From Candidatus Gastranaerophilales bacterium (GTDB lineage: Bacteria; Cyanobacteriota; Vampirovibrionia; Gastranaerophilales; Gastranaerophilaceae), in the NCBI GenBank assembly GCA_944324205.1, contig CALUVK010000056.1, forward strand, positions 1 to 8,906: 8,906 bases of DNA. The letters are read 5' to 3'. A model generated the notes under the pieces. The model was given only the letters and a program-made list of their open reading frames with translations. It ran no database searches and was not told the origin of the DNA. The position numbers and the translations under genes are program-made. Every line of letters starts with the position of its first letter. Position 1 is the stretch's first letter. Below, one piece after another: positions 6,455 to 8,906 of the stretch.

Positions 6455-7558
6455 ATGAATAACTTAAAACAATATTTAGAAAAACACAATTTTCCAAAAC
6501 AGTTAAAAAATTTGAAAAAGAAACTAAAAGATAAAACCGTTATAATTTACGGCACCGGAAAATTATTCCAAACAATAATAGAAAATTACGATTTAACCGG
6601 ACTAAATATTATTGCGGTTACTGATAAAAAATATAATTTTGAAACCGAAGTTAAAGAAGAATTCGGCTATCCGGTAATTCCTGTTGAATACCTAAAATCT
6701 TATTATGCAGATTATATCCTTGTAGCAACCCAAAATTATATGCCGGTAATCGGCTTTTTGCAAAATAACTACTGTCAAAAATACTTACCGCTGGTAAAAA
6801 GGTTTGTGTGGTTTTATTTTTTCAAAAATAACAGAAAAATGAAAAAACATTTGACCATTTTGGACCATGAATTTATACTACCTTTTACTCCAGAAGAAAA
6901 AATCATATATCATATCTATACCGATAAACAAAACAAACTAAGAAACACAATGGACGAAATTGCCCGCCGCTCTACAGCACAATATATTATCGACAATATG
7001 ATAACCGTGCCTGTTTTCAATACACAGTTTGATTTATTAAAATATGCCCTCAAACAAAATTCATTAGATGGTATGTATTTTGAATTTGGCGTTTACAAGG
7101 GCGACTCCATTAACTTTATTGCCGAAAATATTCCAAATCAAACAATCTATGGTTTTGACAGTTTTGAGGGTTTACCTGAGGCCTGGACTTCAAAACACCA
7201 GAAAGCTCATTTTAAAATGAATAAACTTCCGGAAGTAAGAAAAAATGTCAAATTGATTAAAGGATTTTTTGACCAATCCTTGCCTAAATTTATGAATGAA
7301 AACAGTAACTTTAAAACTGCATTCATACACTGTGATAGCGATTTATACTCATCAGCAAAAACAATCTTTGAAAATCTCAAACATACTATTCATAGCGGAA
7401 CCATTATCGTATTTGATGAATATTTTAATTATCCTGGCTGGGAAAACGGAGAATTTAAAGCATTTCAAGAATTTATTAAAGAAAATCATCTGCAATATAA
7501 ATACCTGGGTTATGTTGAAAAAGGCATCGCACAACAGGTTGCGGTAAAAATTTTGTAA
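6455..7558 (+). CDS. Rossmann-like module fused to TylF-type O-methyltransferase
   Basis: This protein has 367 residues. The shared module is at 6-118, with VIIYGTGKLFQTI (29-41), YDLTGLNIIAVTDKK (45-59), ADYILVATQNY (85-95) and LPLVKRF (111-117). From about 165 it resembles TylF/MycF-type methyltransferases: FEFGVYKGDS (209-218, SAM motif I equivalent), YGFDSFEGLPEAW (232-244), FIHCDSDLYSSA (290-301) and VFDEYFNYPGW (319-329). The acidic residues D294, D296 and D321 stand where these enzymes bind a divalent metal. Known TylF/MycF enzymes O-methylate a hydroxyl of a deoxysugar on macrolides, so a sugar O-methylation of the surface glycan is the natural inference here. The start ATG has AAAGG (6445-6449) about 5 bases upstream, and the gene sits 13 bases after the preceding acyltransferase. 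Fusion of this module to a TylF domain is unusual in my experience; the acceptor is unknown. Confidence 0.87.
   Translation: MNNLKQYLEKHNFPKQLKNLKKKLKDKTVIIYGTGKLFQTIIENYDLTGLNIIAVTDKKYNFETEVKEEFGYPVIPVEYLKSYYADYILVATQNYMPVIGFLQNNYCQKYLPLVKRFVWFYFFKNNRKMKKHLTILDHEFILPFTPEEKIIYHIYTDKQNKLRNTMDEIARRSTAQYIIDNMITVPVFNTQFDLLKYALKQNSLDGMYFEFGVYKGDSINFIAENIPNQTIYGFDSFEGLPEAWTSKHQKAHFKMNKLPEVRKNVKLIKGFFDQSLPKFMNENSNFKTAFIHCDSDLYSSAKTIFENLKHTIHSGTIIVFDEYFNYPGWENGEFKAFQEFIKENHLQYKYLGYVEKGIAQQVAVKIL
6531..6600 (+). repeat. Perfect 70-bp direct repeat, copy 2
   Basis: This is identical over 70 bases to 5498-5567 and lies in the same codon register within the module of the TylF-type gene. The flanking mismatches (G for A at 6530, A for G at 6601) define its ends. 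Recombination between the copies would remove 1033 bases and join the first gene's start in frame to this gene's methyltransferase domain. Confidence 0.95.
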
Positions 7559-7567
7559 GGATACTAA

Positions 7568-8575
7568 ATGGAAGAGTACTTAAAACGGCAGAATTTTAGC
7601 AAACGGTTAATGCAACTATCGCATAAACTGAAAAACAAATCAGTTATTATCTACGGCGCGGGTAAACTTTTTCAGACAATAATAAAAAATTACGATTTAA
7701 GCGTATTTAATATCAAGGGTATTACAGATAAAAAATATCTTCCAGAAGACGAGGGAAAATTAGAGTCTGGTTTCAAGATTATTCCATATACAAAATTTTC
7801 GCCTTTAGATGCCGATTATATCCTGATTGCAGTGCAAGAATATCTGCCAATCAAAAATTATCTGAAAAAATTTAAATCAGAACAAAATATTATTCCTTTG
7901 GTTAAATTTAATCTTGTTCAAAATATAGCTAAAAAAATCCTTTATGGGTTTAAACGTATTTGTTTTAGAAAAACAAATACGTTCGTTTTAATTAAAACGA
8001 ACGGCCAGAAGGTATATAATCCAAAAATCAAAAATTTACAAATAAAGTTTCTGGGCAGCAACAACCACATAGAAATACATGCGCCATATTTTGTGACTAA
8101 ATCTGTTGATATCGTATTGGGAAGTAATAATAAAATTATTATTGAACATTCTAATAATCACCATATAGTAAAGATTAAAATGCATAATTCTAATTATTTA
8201 CATATTGGCGCGAAAACAACAATTTCAGACGTTTTAATATGGGAACCTGCAGCCAATAAAAAAATTGAAATTGGAAGAGACTGTATGTTAAGTTACGGTA
8301 TAGAAATAAAAAATAGTGATGGTCACACAGTTTATGATAGAACTACTAGAGAAATACACAACTCCGCAGAAAACATTAAAATCGGCAGTCACGTCTGGAT
8401 ATGCAGAAATGCAACACTGATGAAAGGTTCCAGTATTCCTTCCAATTGTGTTATTGGAGCTTGTTCTCTTGTAAATAAAAAATATACAGAAGAGTATTGT
8501 ATAATAGCAGGTAATCCGGCAAAAATCGTTAAACAAAATATCAACTGGGATAGACGCGGTCCGCATGAATTTTAA
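7568..8575 (+). CDS. Rossmann-like module fused to left-handed beta-helix acyltransferase (copy 2)
   Basis: This 335-residue protein is a full-length paralogue of the acyltransferase encoded at 5419. Its module (3-118) has VIIYGAGKLFQTI (26-38), YDLSVFNIKGITDKK (42-56) and IIPLVKFN (108-115). The same bridging segment, NGQKVYNPKIKNL (145-157), leads into beta-helix coils. H253 in SDGHTVYD is the likely catalytic histidine, and AGNPAKIVK (314-322) is the C-terminal CoA-binding coil. One coil differs from copy 1: VWIC (276-279) replaces VWIG, losing a turn glycine. AAGGA, overlapping the previous stop, lies 6 bases before the ATG. Two such enzymes flanking an O-methyltransferase suggest decoration of different hydroxyls or residues; the specificities are unknown. 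The coding DNA at residues 129-146 contains two perfect inverted repeats. Confidence 0.88.
   Translation: MEEYLKRQNFSKRLMQLSHKLKNKSVIIYGAGKLFQTIIKNYDLSVFNIKGITDKKYLPEDEGKLESGFKIIPYTKFSPLDADYILIAVQEYLPIKNYLKKFKSEQNIIPLVKFNLVQNIAKKILYGFKRICFRKTNTFVLIKTNGQKVYNPKIKNLQIKFLGSNNHIEIHAPYFVTKSVDIVLGSNNKIIIEHSNNHHIVKIKMHNSNYLHIGAKTTISDVLIWEPAANKKIEIGRDCMLSYGIEIKNSDGHTVYDRTTREIHNSAENIKIGSHVWICRNATLMKGSSIPSNCVIGACSLVNKKYTEEYCIIAGNPAKIVKQNINWDRRGPHEF
7953..7983 (+). repeat. Inverted repeat 1: perfect 14-bp stem with 3-base loop
   Basis: The arms are 7953-7966 and 7970-7983, perfectly complementary, with loop AGA (7967-7969). The repeat lies inside the coding region at residues 129-139, just after the module ends. 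The corresponding DNA of the paralogous acyltransferase gene (around 5803-5856) has no such symmetry although the protein is similar. There is no U-run after it, so it is not a standard intrinsic terminator. Confidence 0.93.
7980..8003 (+). repeat. Inverted repeat 2: perfect 24-bp palindrome
   Basis: The sequence is perfectly self-complementary around an axis between 7991 and 7992 (core TTTTAATTAAAA, outer arms CGTTCG/CGAACG). Its first four bases, CGTT, are also the last four of the preceding repeat's right arm, so in RNA the two stems compete at their bases. It encodes residues 138-146 of the second acyltransferase. Confidence 0.93.
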
Positions 8576-8906
8576 ATATTCTACTTAATCCTCTTCAAAG
8601 ACGACAGGAAGTTAAAGTTAATAACATCGCCTTCGACTGTGGTTAAGCTACACCTCTCGCAAATTTGCTAAAGTTAAGCCGTGTTCTTTGATATATTGAA
8701 GCAGTTTAACATCTTCAAGACTTATAACTACACCTATAGAATACGCATACTGAATAGCTTCTTTTGTGTCTTCAGATACTTTAATAACCTTGTTTCTGGA
8801 GCAGCCTTCAATTGCCGGTTTTCTGCCGGTTTGTAGTGCCGAATTTTTTAAATTTATATTTAAAATCTTTTAATATTTTATTTTTAAGTTCTTGCATGTT
8901 ATCCTA
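8576..8906. other. 331-base tail without an intact gene
   Basis: Downstream of the plus-strand operon I see no intact gene, no tRNA or rRNA sequence and no stem followed by a U-run that would serve as a terminator. It holds the frameshifted minus-strand remnant (8648-8897, with a possible tail to 8581) and two copies of GTTAAGC about 30 bases apart. The last nine bases are the upstream flank of that remnant. Confidence 0.6.
8648..8897 (-). pseudogene. Small frameshifted gene remnant, function unknown
   Basis: An ATG at 8897 with AGGAT about 4 bases upstream opens a frame beginning MQELKNKILKDFKYKFKK that stops after 29 codons at 8808. A second minus-strand frame is open from 8869 to a TAG at 8648 and reads as a coherent protein (GRKPAIEGCSRNKVIKVSED and LEDVKLLQYIKEHGLTLANL) but has no ATG, GTG or TTG near its beginning. 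The frames join if one base is removed from the six-A run (six T on the plus strand, 8844-8849), giving about 83 residues. This suggests a one-base insertion, a slippage-prone tract or a sequencing error. A third minus-strand frame stays open from 8667 to a TAG at 8581 and contains CERCSLTTVEGD, so decay may involve a second shift. I do not recognise the family. Confidence 0.42.

Noticed and set aside
7296..7547. Plus-strand open frame in another register, and a minus-strand one at 7352-7534
   Set aside because: Both are inside the conserved TylF-type domain (HCDSDLYSS and DEYFNYPGW regions), and their translations resemble nothing coherent.
8288..8566. Minus-strand open frame of about 92 codons
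   Set aside because: It is antisense to the beta-helix coils of the second acyltransferase and only reflects their low-complexity codon pattern.
5419..8575. Module repeats as a CRISPR-like or satellite array
   Set aside because: The repeats are protein-coding, about 1 kb apart and keep the reading frame; there are no short regular spacers.
8642..8678. Two GTTAAGC copies as a repeat element or attachment site
   Set aside because: Seven bases in two copies is too short to support a site, and no integrase or array lies nearby.

Overview
The window is an AT-rich, densely packed surface-glycan locus from a bacterium. Ribosome binding sites lie close to the starts, genes are nearly contiguous, all nine main genes end in TAA or TAG, and there are no introns. 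It carries no taxonomic marker. The low GC and gene content would fit several low-GC, often gut-associated, lineages, and I cannot name one from the sequence.

Layout. (1) 1-1066, plus strand: the 3' part of a SAM methyltransferase gene, then a TagD-like cytidylyltransferase gene. (2) 1063-5350, minus strand: a four-gene run, in transcription order a zinc-ribbon methyltransferase, a CDP-glycerol glycerophosphotransferase-like protein, a stand-alone Rossmann-like module, and a GT-B-type glycosyltransferase. Its last gene converges on the cytidylyltransferase gene, and their stop codons share the bases TTAA. (3) 5351-5418: a 68-bp divergent promoter region. (4) 5419-8575, plus strand: a three-gene run encoding a left-handed beta-helix acyltransferase, a TylF-type O-methyltransferase and a second acyltransferase. 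(5) 8576-8906: a small, apparently frameshifted gene remnant on the minus strand.

The main feature is one roughly 120-residue module (a basic helical lead-in, a Rossmann-type YGxGxxF loop, and a closing PLV[KRP] motif) that occurs five times in about 5.8 kb on both strands. It is fused to a glycerophosphotransferase, two acyltransferases and a sugar O-methyltransferase, and is encoded once alone, directly upstream of and coupled to a glycosyltransferase. The simplest reading is a shared substrate-binding or docking module that directs different chemistries to one NDP-sugar, lipid-linked or polymer intermediate. The cytidylyltransferase would supply a CDP-activated polyol phosphate, the glycerophosphotransferase would transfer it, and the acyl- and methyltransferases would decorate the glycan.

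There are signs of continuing module exchange: a perfect 70-bp direct repeat between the modules of the first two plus-strand genes, and two perfect back-to-back inverted repeats at the module/effector junction of the third. The glycan structure and the real substrates cannot be read from the sequence.
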